The notes beneath the pieces are model-generated. The model made no database searches, was not told the origin of the DNA, and saw nothing but the letters and a program-made list of their open reading frames with translations. DNA of 64,000 bases from Lachnoclostridium sp. UBA1308 (GTDB lineage: Bacteria; Bacillota; Clostridia; Lachnospirales; Lachnospiraceae). The stretch lies in assembly GCA_002307215.1 (NCBI GenBank), contig DBTU01000031.1:61219-125218 (forward strand), read 5' to 3'. How positions within the stretch are numbered: position 1 is the stretch's first letter; every line of letters begins with the position of its first letter. The translations under genes and the position numbers were made by a program. This document shows, one piece after another, positions 7,880-15,445 of this stretch.

Positions 7880-9223
7880 ATGGCATTTGAAAGTTTATCT
7901 GATAAACTTCAGAATATTTTTAAAAGCTTGAGAGGAAAGGGAAGACTTTCCGAAGCAGATGTTAAAGCTGCCCTAAAAGAAGTAAAGATGGCGTTACTTG
8001 AGGCAGATGTTAATTTTAAGGTGGTTAAGAATTTTGTAAATACCGTTCAGGAGCGTGCTGTAGGTCAGGATGTATTAAATAGCTTGACTCCGGGACAGAT
8101 GGTAATAAAAATTGTAAACGAAGAGATGACAAAACTTCTTGGAGAGACAACCGTTGAGCTGGATTTAAGACCCACGAATGAGATTACAGTTTTTATGATG
8201 TGCGGACTTCAGGGTGCCGGTAAAACTACAACGGTAGCCAAGCTTGCAGGTAAGCTGAAATCTAAGGGAAGAAAGCCATTGCTGGTAGCTTGTGATATTT
8301 ACCGTCCGGCTGCGATTGAACAGCTTCAGATTAACGGAGATAAGCAAGGAGTCAGTGTGTTCTCCATGGGTGATAAACATAAGCCGGTTAATATTGCCAA
8401 GGCAGCGATGGAGCATGCAGCTAAGAATAATTATAATGTAGTAATTCTGGATACCGCTGGTCGTCTTCACATTGATGAAGCCATGATGGAAGAGCTTCAG
8501 GAGATTAAGTCAAATATTACTGTTCATCAGACCATTTTAGTAGTGGATGCCATGACAGGACAGGATGCCGTTAATGTATCCGAGATGTTTCATGAAAAGT
8601 TGTCCATTGATGGTGTAATTTTAACAAAACTGGATGGTGATACCAGAGGTGGTGCGGCACTTTCCATTCGCGCAGTTACCGGACGTCCTATTTTATATAT
8701 CGGTATGGGTGAGAAATTATCCGATTTGGAACAATTTTATCCCGACCGAATGGCGTCCCGTATCCTTGGAATGGGAGATATCCTTACCTTAATTGATAAA
8801 GCACAAGCTGATTTTGATGAGACAAAGGCAAGGGATCTAGAGAAGAAGATTAAGAAAGCCGATTTTGATTTTAATGATTGGCTGGATCAGATGCAGCAGG
8901 TCAAAAAGATGGGTGGAATTACTGATATACTTGGAATGATCCCAGGAATGGGTAAGCAGTTAAAAGGTGTTGAGGTTGATGAAAATGCTCTATTAAAGCC
9001 GGAAGCTATTATTAAATCCATGACAAAGGCAGAAAGAGCTAATCCTGATTTATTAAATATTTCTCGTAAAAAACGTATTGCAGCGGGTGCCGGTGTTGAC
9101 ATCAGTGAGGTGAATGGTCTAGTGAAACAATTGGATCAGACAAAGAAAATGATGAAGCAATTCTCCGGTATGATGGGCAAAGGCGGTAAGGGAAACAAAT
9201 TTAAAATGCCCTTTGGGTTATAA
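7880..9223 (+). CDS. ffh: signal recognition particle GTPase Ffh
   Basis: The protein part of SRP, which binds signal peptides and 4.5S RNA and docks on FtsY. At 447 residues it has the N domain (1-~85), the G domain with GLQGAGKTT near 108, DTAGRLH near 190 and TKLDGDTRGG near 248, then the methionine-rich M domain ending in a Met/Gly/Lys tail. RBS AAGGAG lies in the end of ylxM. Confidence 0.98.
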   Translation: MAFESLSDKLQNIFKSLRGKGRLSEADVKAALKEVKMALLEADVNFKVVKNFVNTVQERAVGQDVLNSLTPGQMVIKIVNEEMTKLLGETTVELDLRPTNEITVFMMCGLQGAGKTTTVAKLAGKLKSKGRKPLLVACDIYRPAAIEQLQINGDKQGVSVFSMGDKHKPVNIAKAAMEHAAKNNYNVVILDTAGRLHIDEAMMEELQEIKSNITVHQTILVVDAMTGQDAVNVSEMFHEKLSIDGVILTKLDGDTRGGAALSIRAVTGRPILYIGMGEKLSDLEQFYPDRMASRILGMGDILTLIDKAQADFDETKARDLEKKIKKADFDFNDWLDQMQQVKKMGGITDILGMIPGMGKQLKGVEVDENALLKPEAIIKSMTKAERANPDLLNISRKKRIAAGAGVDISEVNGLVKQLDQTKKMMKQFSGMMGKGGKGNKFKMPFGL

Positions 9224-9363
9224 GGTTGTTGTTTCGTTGTATAGCATTGTACAGAACAATGTACAGAAATCAGGTAGAATACTTTCTATACGTTGCTCTG
9301 TACAGTGTTATAGGACATAAACATTTATAAATCAAGTAAATAAAATTTAAGGAGGTGAAATTC

Positions 9364-9606
9364 ATGGCAGTAAAAATTAGATTAAAGAGAATGGGTCAAA
9401 AGAAGGCTCCTTTCTATAGAATTATCGTTTCTGATTCCAGATCACCAAGAGATGGTAGATTTATCGAAGAAATCGGTACCTATGATCCTACACAGGATCC
9501 AAGTGCTTTCAACGTAAATGAGGAAGCTGCAAAGAAATGGTTAGCAAATGGTGCACAGCCGACTGATACTGTAGGTAAGATTTTTAAGCTTGCAGGGATT
9601 CAATAA
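9364..9606 (+). CDS. rpsP: 30S ribosomal protein bS16
   Basis: 80 residues beginning MAVKIRLKRMGQKKAPFYR, the typical bS16 opening. The ATG at 9364 is chosen because AAGGAGGTG (9349-9357) is correctly spaced; the upstream in-frame GTG at 9355 lies inside that ribosome site. First ribosomal gene of the rpsP-khpA-rimM-trmD-rplS order. The 140 bp before it carries three TGTACAG copies (from about 9250 to 9304) of unknown role. Confidence 0.97.
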   Translation: MAVKIRLKRMGQKKAPFYRIIVSDSRSPRDGRFIEEIGTYDPTQDPSAFNVNEEAAKKWLANGAQPTDTVGKIFKLAGIQ

Positions 9607-9630
9607 GAGGCATCCGATGGAGGGTATAAT

Positions 9631-9861
9631 ATGAAGGAATTAGTCGAAGTAATCGCTAAGTCACTCGTGGATCATCCGGATCAGGTTGTTGTTACGGAAA
9701 AAGAAACCGAAAAGGCAATTGTTGTGGAATTAAAAGTTGCTTCTGATGATATGGGTAAGGTAATCGGTAAACAAGGACGTATTGCTAAATCCATTCGTAC
9801 CGTAGTAAAAGCAGCCGCAACAAAGGATGACAAAAAGGTAGTAGTTGAGATTCTGCAGTAG
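9631..9861 (+). CDS. khpA: KH-domain RNA-binding protein KhpA
   Basis: A single KH domain (76 residues) with the GxxG loop in VIGKQGRIAKSIRTVV. In other Firmicutes KhpA works with KhpB/EloR in RNA binding and cell-elongation control. It is conserved between rpsP and rimM, 24 bp after rpsP with RBS GGAGGG. Confidence 0.94.
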   Translation: MKELVEVIAKSLVDHPDQVVVTEKETEKAIVVELKVASDDMGKVIGKQGRIAKSIRTVVKAAATKDDKKVVVEILQ

Positions 9862-9900
9862 CAGGTAATCCAATTGCAGTTTTTCCTGTGCAGAATCAAG

Positions 9901-9967
9901 GAAGCTGTCTATTATGTCATATGAAGCTTAATGTTTTCATACAGACATAGTAGAACAGCTTCTTTTT
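9901..9967 (+). terminator. intrinsic terminator after khpA
   Basis: GAAGCTGT (9901-9908) pairs with ACAGCTTC (9955-9962), followed by five T residues. Internally TATTATGTC pairs with GACATAGTA with one G-U. It separates rpsP-khpA from rimM-trmD. The remaining gap to 10106 contains a small CCTAC/GTAGG stem near 9969-9987 and no gene. Confidence 0.8.
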
Positions 9968-10106
9968 GTACCTACTGTTAGGTGTAGGTATTAGTACTAT
10001 CAATGAGGGGTAATGCAATGAAATGAATATACAACGATATTCATGCATATCCTAAAGCGATTTTTAACACTTGAATCAATAAAGGAAGAAAACAGAGGAT
10101 TGAAGA

Positions 10107-10613
10107 ATGGAAAAGCATCTAAGAGTTGGTATCATCTCATCGACACATGGAATCAGAGGAGAAGTAAAGGTATTCCCGACAACCGATGATCCGAATCGAT
10201 TTAGCGAACTAAAGCACTTGTTTTTGGATACCGGTAAAGAATTGTTACCATTAGAGGTGGAAGGTATCAAATTCTTTAAGAAGATGGTTATACTTAAATT
10301 TAAGGGTTTTGATGAAATTGAGAAAATTGAAAAATACAAGGGTAAAGACCTTTTAATAGACAGAGAGAATGCGGTAAAGCTGGAAGAGAATGAATATTTC
10401 ATATTTGATTTAATTGATTCAGAGGTCTATACCGATGAAGGAGAGAAGCTTGGCATACTGACAGAGATTCTCACCACAAATGCAAACGATGTATATATTG
10501 TAAAAACGGCAGACGGAAGTGAAATTTTAATTCCTTCTATTAAAGAGTGCATCCTTGATGTGGATGTTGATAATAAAAAGATTAAGGTACATTTGCTCGA
10601 TGGATTACGTTAA
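10107..10613 (+). CDS. rimM: ribosome maturation factor RimM
   Basis: 168 residues that help 30S head assembly by binding uS19. The N-terminal barrel (LRVGIISSTHGIRGEVKV) and the C-terminal PRC-barrel (FDLIDSEVYTDEGEKLG) are both recognisable. It ends 18 bp before trmD, with which it is normally co-transcribed. Confidence 0.96.
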   Translation: MEKHLRVGIISSTHGIRGEVKVFPTTDDPNRFSELKHLFLDTGKELLPLEVEGIKFFKKMVILKFKGFDEIEKIEKYKGKDLLIDRENAVKLEENEYFIFDLIDSEVYTDEGEKLGILTEILTTNANDVYIVKTADGSEILIPSIKECILDVDVDNKKIKVHLLDGLR

Positions 10614-10631
10614 GTTAGCTGGAGGTAATAT

Positions 10632-11408
10632 ATGAATTTTCATGTACTAACGCTTTTTCCCGAAATGATACTTCAGGGGCTTGCCACCAGTATCACCGGA
10701 AGAGCAATGGATAAAGGTCTGATTTCTGTAAATACCGTTAATATCAGAGATTTCAGTGAAGACAGGCATAACCATGTGGATGACACCCCTTATGGCGGCG
10801 GTGCCGGGATGGTGATGCAGGCAGAACCGATATTTAAAGCCTATGGTTATTTGGCAAATCATATCAAGATGACGAACGAAAGCAACGATTCCTATAAAAA
10901 ACCCCGTGTCATCTATGTTACGCCCCAAGGTAGTGTATTTAATCAAGGGATTGCCGAGGAATTTTCCGAAGAGGAGGAGCTCATCTTCCTTTGCGGGCAT
11001 TATGAAGGGATTGACGAAAGAGTTCTTGAAATGATAGTAACCGATCATATTTCCATCGGTGATTATGTATTGACCGGCGGTGAATTGCCGGCAATGGTAA
11101 TGATTGATGCGATTTCAAGGTTGATTCCGGGCGTATTAAATAATGAGGTATCCTCGGAATTTGAATCCCTCCAGGACAATCTTTTAGAATATCCGCAATA
11201 CACCAGACCTGAAATATTTATGGGGAAAAGAGTTCCAGAAGTACTTTTATCAGGACACCATGCAAATATTGAGGCTTGGAGACGTGAGCAATCAATCCTT
11301 CGAACCTATGAACGCAGACCAGATCTTCTGGAGAAAGCCGATCTGTCAGAAAATGAACGAGAATATCTCACAAGGCTGATATTCCAGAAAAACTATGACG
11401 TGTATTAA
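10632..11408 (+). CDS. trmD: tRNA (guanine-37-N1)-methyltransferase TrmD
   Basis: A SAM-dependent SPOUT methyltransferase that makes m1G37 and prevents frameshifting. At 258 residues it is slightly longer than average. The knot residues GDYVLTGGELPA, the DDTPYGGGAGMV motif and the CGHYEGID motif are visible. RBS GGAGG. In most relatives rplS follows directly; here a 3.5-kb islet intervenes. Confidence 0.98.
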   Translation: MNFHVLTLFPEMILQGLATSITGRAMDKGLISVNTVNIRDFSEDRHNHVDDTPYGGGAGMVMQAEPIFKAYGYLANHIKMTNESNDSYKKPRVIYVTPQGSVFNQGIAEEFSEEEELIFLCGHYEGIDERVLEMIVTDHISIGDYVLTGGELPAMVMIDAISRLIPGVLNNEVSSEFESLQDNLLEYPQYTRPEIFMGKRVPEVLLSGHHANIEAWRREQSILRTYERRPDLLEKADLSENEREYLTRLIFQKNYDVY

Positions 11409-11411
11409 GAA

Positions 11412-11518
11412 ACAGTACGTCATTCTAGAAACGGGATAAAAACAGTACAAAAACAGTACAAAAACAGTACAAAAACAGTACAAGCACAGTACGTCATTCT
11501 AGGAACGGTACATGGACA
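11412..11518 (+). repeat. short repeats of an ACAGTAC unit, including an 11-bp tandem array
   Basis: ACAGTAC begins at 11412, 11442, 11453, 11464, 11475 and 11486, and a variant ACAGTATT begins at 11516. The middle part (11442-11485) is four copies of an 11-bp unit ACAGTACAAAA (the last ends in AAGC). Units at 11412 and 11486 are followed by the same GTCATTCTA(G)(A/G)AACGG sequence, forming a longer direct repeat around the array. The final unit runs into the left arm of the fold-back element. Confidence 0.8.
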
Positions 11519-11731
11519 GTATTAATCTACTTTCCCTTCGGTTATAACTTTTTGGTAATACTAAGCTTCCGTATTAGAGCTTGAAGCAGTCTGTCGGAGC
11601 AGAGCGACATCCATGTCGCATGCTCCTGAAATGTCCCTCCGTGGACATTTCCCAGACTTGATCGCTCTAATCCGCAAGCAAGTATTACCGGAAAAGTTAT
11701 AAAGGCGGTCAATTAGATTAATACTGTCCAT
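11512..11731. mobile_element. fold-back (MITE-like) element 1
   Basis: A 220-bp near-palindrome. The ends are perfect 18-bp inverted repeats (ATGGACAGTATTAATCTA at 11512-11529 and its complement at 11714-11731). The arms continue with high complementarity (TTATAACTTTT, GGTAATACT, ATTAGAGC) to CAGTCTG / CAGACTTG. Two internal hairpins fill the tip: GCGACAT-CC-ATGTCGC within GGAGCA/TGCTCC, and GAAATGTCC-N6-GGACATTTC. There is no ORF. It shares a 14-nt arm sequence (AGAGCGATCAAGTC, minus strand 11655-11668) and overall topology with the element at 14537-14822. A structured RNA is an alternative reading. Confidence 0.65.
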
Positions 11732-11910
11732 TTACCTGTCTTTGAATAATTATTTAAGAAAAGTGATTAAAAACACGTTATGTGCAATTTGTAACTTATA
11801 CTAGGAGACATTTCTGGTGCGTTTATGCTTGTGGCAGCGATGAAGCCGAATTACTGTACACTAGCATATAATAACGTTGTAAAATGGATAGATGTGGTAT
11901 ATGATTATTT

Positions 11911-11928
11911 ACAATAATATGTTATTGT
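11911..11928. promoter_or_regulatory. perfect dyad upstream of the 201-aa islet gene
   Basis: ACAATAA-TATG-TTATTGT, a perfect 7-bp-arm palindrome, lies 49 bp before the ATG at 11978 and overlaps a TTTACA that could be a -35. It may be an operator. I could not fix a convincing -10. The rest of 11732-11977 shows no gene. Confidence 0.3.
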
Positions 11929-11977
11929 CTCAATTATGAACAAACCATGCTGCATATAGTGATAAATGAGGTGAAAA

Positions 11978-12583
11978 ATGAAACGTACAACAAAGCAAAT
12001 ATTAAAAGAAGCACAAGATACACTATATACCGCTCAGTTAGGATTTCAATTAGTTGTTGGAAAAGATGCAAAAGCAAGAATTGCAGGTTTGAGAAATGTT
12101 GTTGTTTTTGGCAGGGCTGTTACAAATGTATTGCAGAATTTAAGATCAAGCGTTGGTGATGATTTTAATGAATGGTATAATTACAAAGTAAATGAAATGG
12201 CCTCCGATGATATAATGAAATATTTTTATAAGTTAAGATCACAAATCCTAAAAGTAGGTACAATTAATACATCTTCATCTTTAACACTATCGGGAAATCC
12301 TTATGCACTAATGCGATTGTATGAGGCTCCGCCGAAAGTAAAAAGTTTTTTTATAGGAGATAGAATAGGTGGTTGTGGTTGGGAAGTAGAAATAGAAGAA
12401 GGTGTTACAGAACCTTACTATGTAGAGATTCCTGATAATATATATGGTCTTGATATGACAATTGATGTAGTGTTTAGTGATGTTCCAAATGATATGTTAA
12501 AACAAAATATTCAGGAGATGTGTGAATACTATTTGAAATATTTAGAGCAGTTAATTATAGAAGCAAAATTAAAGTTTGATTAA
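11978..12583 (+). CDS. hypothetical protein of the islet
   Basis: I do not recognise this 201-residue protein. The N-terminal ~100 residues look helical and basic (MKRTTKQILKEAQDTLYTAQ), followed by an acidic, beta-like middle (WEVEIEEGVTEPYYVEIP) and an acidic helical C-terminus. No signal peptide, membrane segment or cysteine motif is seen. RBS GAGGTG is 6 bases before the ATG. It is AT-richer than the surrounding ribosomal genes and lies just inside the islet after fold-back element 1, which suggests acquired DNA. Confidence 0.75.
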   Translation: MKRTTKQILKEAQDTLYTAQLGFQLVVGKDAKARIAGLRNVVVFGRAVTNVLQNLRSSVGDDFNEWYNYKVNEMASDDIMKYFYKLRSQILKVGTINTSSSLTLSGNPYALMRLYEAPPKVKSFFIGDRIGGCGWEVEIEEGVTEPYYVEIPDNIYGLDMTIDVVFSDVPNDMLKQNIQEMCEYYLKYLEQLIIEAKLKFD

Positions 12584-12742
12584 TCATTATATATGAATCA
12601 AGATTATTACGTTCCATGCATCTATATTCATTTAACATTTGGGGATAATAGGTGGATTGTCTTGTCGATTCGATATATAATATCATTAAGGTTTAGTAAC
12701 CATACGGAGATGACAAGTTTTACTCATAGGAAGGATGATTGT

Positions 12743-13195
12743 ATGAAAAAACTATTTATAGTTATCGTATTTACTCTATTATTAGTCGGATGCCAAAGAA
12801 AAGAAGGCGCTACGGAAACAGATTTGATTTCTAATGATATAACCTCTGTTACCTATAATGATGATTACTCAGACAGTCAGAATGATTTGCTATATCACGA
12901 TTATGGTACAGGCATTAAACTATCGAGCAATTCAAAACTAATAATATCGCAACTTGATTTAGGCTTAAAGGATGAAACTGCAATTATTTTTGCATATAAT
13001 TTAGAGAATAGTGAAGTGATTAAGTTATATGATTATCAACCTAACCAGGATATTTCTTATACTCCTGATTTAGATGGTGTATATAAGATTATTGCTGAAT
13101 TAAGTAATGGGGAGACAATTGATTTAACTCCAAAAGCAGCGGTTGAAACTACTTATACGGTAGAAAACAGCAATGGGATTATATCATTAAATTAA
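12743..13195 (+). CDS. putative lipoprotein
   Basis: The start at 12743 is chosen because GGAAGGATG lies just upstream and the product opens with a lipoprotein signal: MKK, a hydrophobic core, and lipobox LVGC with the lipidated Cys at residue 17. The upstream in-frame extension from 12593 has no ribosome site and would bury the signal. The mature part (~134 residues) is acidic, Asp/Asn/Ser-rich and probably beta-structured, and is predicted to sit outside the cell. Function unknown. Confidence 0.8.
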   Translation: MKKLFIVIVFTLLLVGCQRKEGATETDLISNDITSVTYNDDYSDSQNDLLYHDYGTGIKLSSNSKLIISQLDLGLKDETAIIFAYNLENSEVIKLYDYQPNQDISYTPDLDGVYKIIAELSNGETIDLTPKAAVETTYTVENSNGIISLN

Positions 13196-13274
13196 ATGCC
13201 AATAAATTCAATGCTAATAAATCAAATGTAAAAAAATCAATATAAATACACATAGAGGATGGAGGGCTTTTAAC

Positions 13275-13643
13275 ATGTTAAGGTCATTGATGCAGGTGTA
13301 TGTAAGGGGTAGTGCTGAAGCGGTTCGGTTGTATCAAAAAGCCTTTGATGCGGCATTGGTATGCGAATATAAAAATGATGATGGAAGTTATATGCATGCC
13401 GAATTAGATGTATTTGGACAAATATTGGCGTTGTCAGAATCAAGAGAAGAAAAGAACATATCTGGTAATACCATGCAATTTTGCTTGCATTTTGGTGAAG
13501 CCAATAAAGAACTTGTAGAAAAAGCTTTTCAGGTGTTAGAGCAAAATGCACAAATTTTGATTTCGTTGGGACCATGTTCTTATAGCCCGTGTATGGTTTG
13601 TTTTATTGATAAATTTGGTGTAAACTGGTGTCTTTTTGCATAA
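13275..13643 (+). CDS. VOC / PhnB-like glyoxalase-superfamily protein
   Basis: 122 residues with the PhnB-like VOC pattern: VYVRGSAEAVRLYQKAFDAAL near the start, YMHAELDVFGQILALSES, and a C-terminal DKFGVNWCLF strand. Proteins of this group bind small molecules or confer drug tolerance; the substrate cannot be read. One oddity is that the usual YWG/MWG-type metal-site segment near the C-terminus is replaced by CSYSPCMVCF, so metal binding is doubtful. RBS GGAGG is spaced 13 bases from the ATG. Confidence 0.82.
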   Translation: MLRSLMQVYVRGSAEAVRLYQKAFDAALVCEYKNDDGSYMHAELDVFGQILALSESREEKNISGNTMQFCLHFGEANKELVEKAFQVLEQNAQILISLGPCSYSPCMVCFIDKFGVNWCLFA

Positions 13644-13752
13644 GTACCTTTTAATTATAAGTACAATATCCATACAAATCCCATGGGCCGAAAAAATAAT
13701 ATTTGGATTTTAGTTGTAGTTTATGATGAGTAAAACAGGGGGATATATATTA

Positions 13753-14302
13753 TTGATTACTAATATTTATTTTGTTAGACACGCTAATTCATCATATACT
13801 TCTGATGAATTGAATAGACCACTATCTGAAAAAGGATTAAGAGATGCCAAGAAGGCAACTGAATTGCTATCAAATAAAAATATAACATATGTTATTTCAA
13901 GTCCTTATAAACGTGCTATGCAAACAGTTGAAGGCACAGCGAGTTATTTTGGATTACCCGTTTTATTGGATGAAGGTTTTAGAGAAAGAAAAATTGCTGA
14001 TAGTTCTGTTGAAAATTTTGGTGAAGTGATTTTGAAATATTGGGGAAATTTTGATTTCTTCCTTCCCGGAGGTGAAACAGGATATATTGCTCAAGAAAGA
14101 GGTGTACAATCTCTTAAAAGTGTTTTAAATAAATATAGTGGCGAAAATATTGTTATTGGCACTCATGGAAATATTATGGTATTAATAATGAATTATTATG
14201 ATAAAAAAATATAATTACGATTTCTGGATTAAATTAAATATGCCGGATATATATAAATTAAGTTTTGAAGATGGAGTATTAGTTGATGTAGAGCATATTT
14301 GA
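13753..14302 (+). pseudogene. histidine phosphatase (phosphoglycerate-mutase-like), frameshifted at an A7 run
   Basis: The reading frame ends at 14214, shortly after THGNIMVLIMNYYDKK. Removing one A from the run at 14203-14209 lets it continue in frame (YNYDFWIKLNMPDIYKL...) to a TGA at 14300-14302, the usual family end. The RHG motif is YFVRHAN, with the second catalytic histidine in GTHGN. The likely start is TTG at 13753, ten bases after GGGGG; an ATG at 13723 gives a longer form. Either the gene is broken, the homopolymer is a sequencing error, or the run is a slippage site. Confidence 0.75.
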
Positions 14303-14443
14303 GCATAACGCTCTCATCTATTTATTGTGTCAGTTTTCGATCATCTTATATTCATCATTATTGATCTAAAATCTCTAATTAAAATAGGTGTCTTTCTGAT
14401 GCATAAATCTTACCCACAATATCTACGAAAAGAGTAAAAAAAC

Positions 14444-14638
14444 ATGAATATATTATCCTTGATTTTTCGTCCCATAGTCTTTTTGTTAACTTATGTTATT
14501 AATACAAAAGTAAACAAAATTATTTATTCAAAATCAGGTTGGGGTTGGAAGAGGGATAGGAACACCATGCGAAAATCATATGTGGATTATGTGCGATTCT
14601 TAGATATTGAGAGAGCGATCAAGTCAGACGTGCGATAA
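14444..14638 (+). CDS. small hypothetical ORF running into fold-back element 2
   Basis: 64 codons. The first ~30 encode a hydrophobic segment (MNILSLIFRPIVFLLTYVI); the last 34 lie inside the palindrome beginning at 14537. The ribosome site is poor. It may be a gene remnant fused to the element, or noise. The preceding stretch 14303-14443 shows no gene. Confidence 0.25.
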   Translation: MNILSLIFRPIVFLLTYVINTKVNKIIYSKSGWGWKRDRNTMRKSYVDYVRFLDIERAIKSDVR

Positions 14639-14822
14639 TCGCACGAGCGCAAATGTTTGACGACGAGGAAATCTTTAAAACCTACTGTGTAGGTTTTAAA
14701 GATTTCCCCGGAGGAGTTTTTGCGCGTTCTGACTGCCTTTAGCGAACGAAATATCTTAGAAAAGCTAATAATCCGCATTTAGATTTTAGCAAGGTGTTCC
14801 TATCCCTCTTCCAACCTCAACC
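14537..14822. mobile_element. fold-back (MITE-like) element 2
   Basis: A 286-bp near-palindrome. The terminal arms 14537-14566 and 14793-14822 are complementary at 29 of 30 positions (they begin GGTTGGGG and end CTCAACC). The arms continue imperfectly inward (AAAATC, GGATTAT, AGATATT, GCG, CAGTC/GACTG). The tip holds a hairpin CGTGCGAT-A-ATCGCACG and a perfect 19-bp stem (14667-14685 with 14689-14707) around TGT. It shares AGAGCGATCAAGTC (14612-14625) with element 1. It marks the right edge of the islet, 51 bp before the rplS promoter. Confidence 0.65.
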
Positions 14823-14873
14823 GTCCATTTGATTACGCTACACTTTTTATATCATAAATAACACAAAAAACAC

Positions 14874-14902
14874 TTGCATTTAATGGCGGTTTATGCTAAA
14901 GT
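14874..14902 (+). promoter_or_regulatory. rplS promoter
   Basis: TTGCAT (14874-14879), 17-bp spacer ending in an extended TG, and TAAAGT (14897-14902). It lies immediately right of fold-back element 2, so rplS has its own promoter despite separation from trmD. Confidence 0.65.
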
Positions 14903-14908
14903 GTTTTG

Positions 14909-14990
14909 ATGTGAGATGAGATGGTCCTCTGATGCATGGTAACATACCATTTTGAATTAAGAACATCTAAAAATGATAGGAGGTCACATA
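14909..14990 (+). ncRNA. rplS leader, possibly an L19-type autoregulatory leader
   Basis: An ~80-nt leader between the promoter and rplS contains the perfect stem ATGGTA-ACA-TACCAT near 14936-14950. Firmicutes often have an L19 leader RNA at this spot; I could not align it to the consensus without tools, so the call rests on position and the hairpin. Confidence 0.3.
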
Positions 14991-15338
14991 ATGAACGAAA
15001 TTATTAAGAGTATTGAAGCTGAACAACTCAAAGCAGAGGTTTCAGAATTCAACGTGGGCGACACTGTTCAAGTGTTCGCAAAAGTAAAAGAAGGTAACCG
15101 TGAAAGATTACAGGTATTCGAAGGAACAGTATTGAAGAGACAGAATGGCGGAGTAAGAGAAACTTTTACCGTTAGAAAAACATCCAATGGTATTGGCGTA
15201 GAGAAAACTTGGCCGGTTCATAGTCCCATTATCGACAAGATTATTGTAGTTAGACACGGAAAAGTAAGAAAAGCTAAGCTCTTTTATTTACGTAACAGAG
15301 TAGGTAAGAAGGCTAAGGTTAAAGAGTCAATCAGATAG
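14991..15338 (+). CDS. rplS: 50S ribosomal protein bL19
   Basis: 115 residues with the typical bL19 body (FNVGDTVQVFAKVKEGNRERLQ, FEGTVLKRQNGGV, RVGKKAKVKESI). The ATG at 14991 is chosen for AGGAGGT nine bases upstream; an in-frame ATG at 14973 lies before that site. It is normally adjacent to trmD, here displaced 3.5 kb by the islet. Confidence 0.98.
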   Translation: MNEIIKSIEAEQLKAEVSEFNVGDTVQVFAKVKEGNRERLQVFEGTVLKRQNGGVRETFTVRKTSNGIGVEKTWPVHSPIIDKIIVVRHGKVRKAKLFYLRNRVGKKAKVKESIR

Positions 15339-15377
15339 ACAAGATATTAGTTTAATTTACTACTCATGAATACAACG

Positions 15378-15410
15378 AAGGGACAATACTTAAGAGATTG
15401 TCCCTTTTTT
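15378..15410 (+). terminator. rplS terminator
   Basis: AAGGGACAAT pairs with ATTGTCCCTT across a short loop, followed by six T residues. Classical intrinsic terminator 40 bp after rplS. Confidence 0.9.
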
Positions 15411-15445
15411 ATCAATTAAATTGTTGGTATAGGAAGGGGATATCG

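Noticed and set aside
11442..11485. Short tandem array considered as a CRISPR
   Set aside because: The 11-bp unit has no unique spacers and no cas genes are near; it is a simple tandem repeat.
11947..12159. 70-codon ORF overlapping the 201-aa islet gene
   Set aside because: Overlaps in another frame, lacks a ribosome site, and shows biased basic content typical of a shadow.
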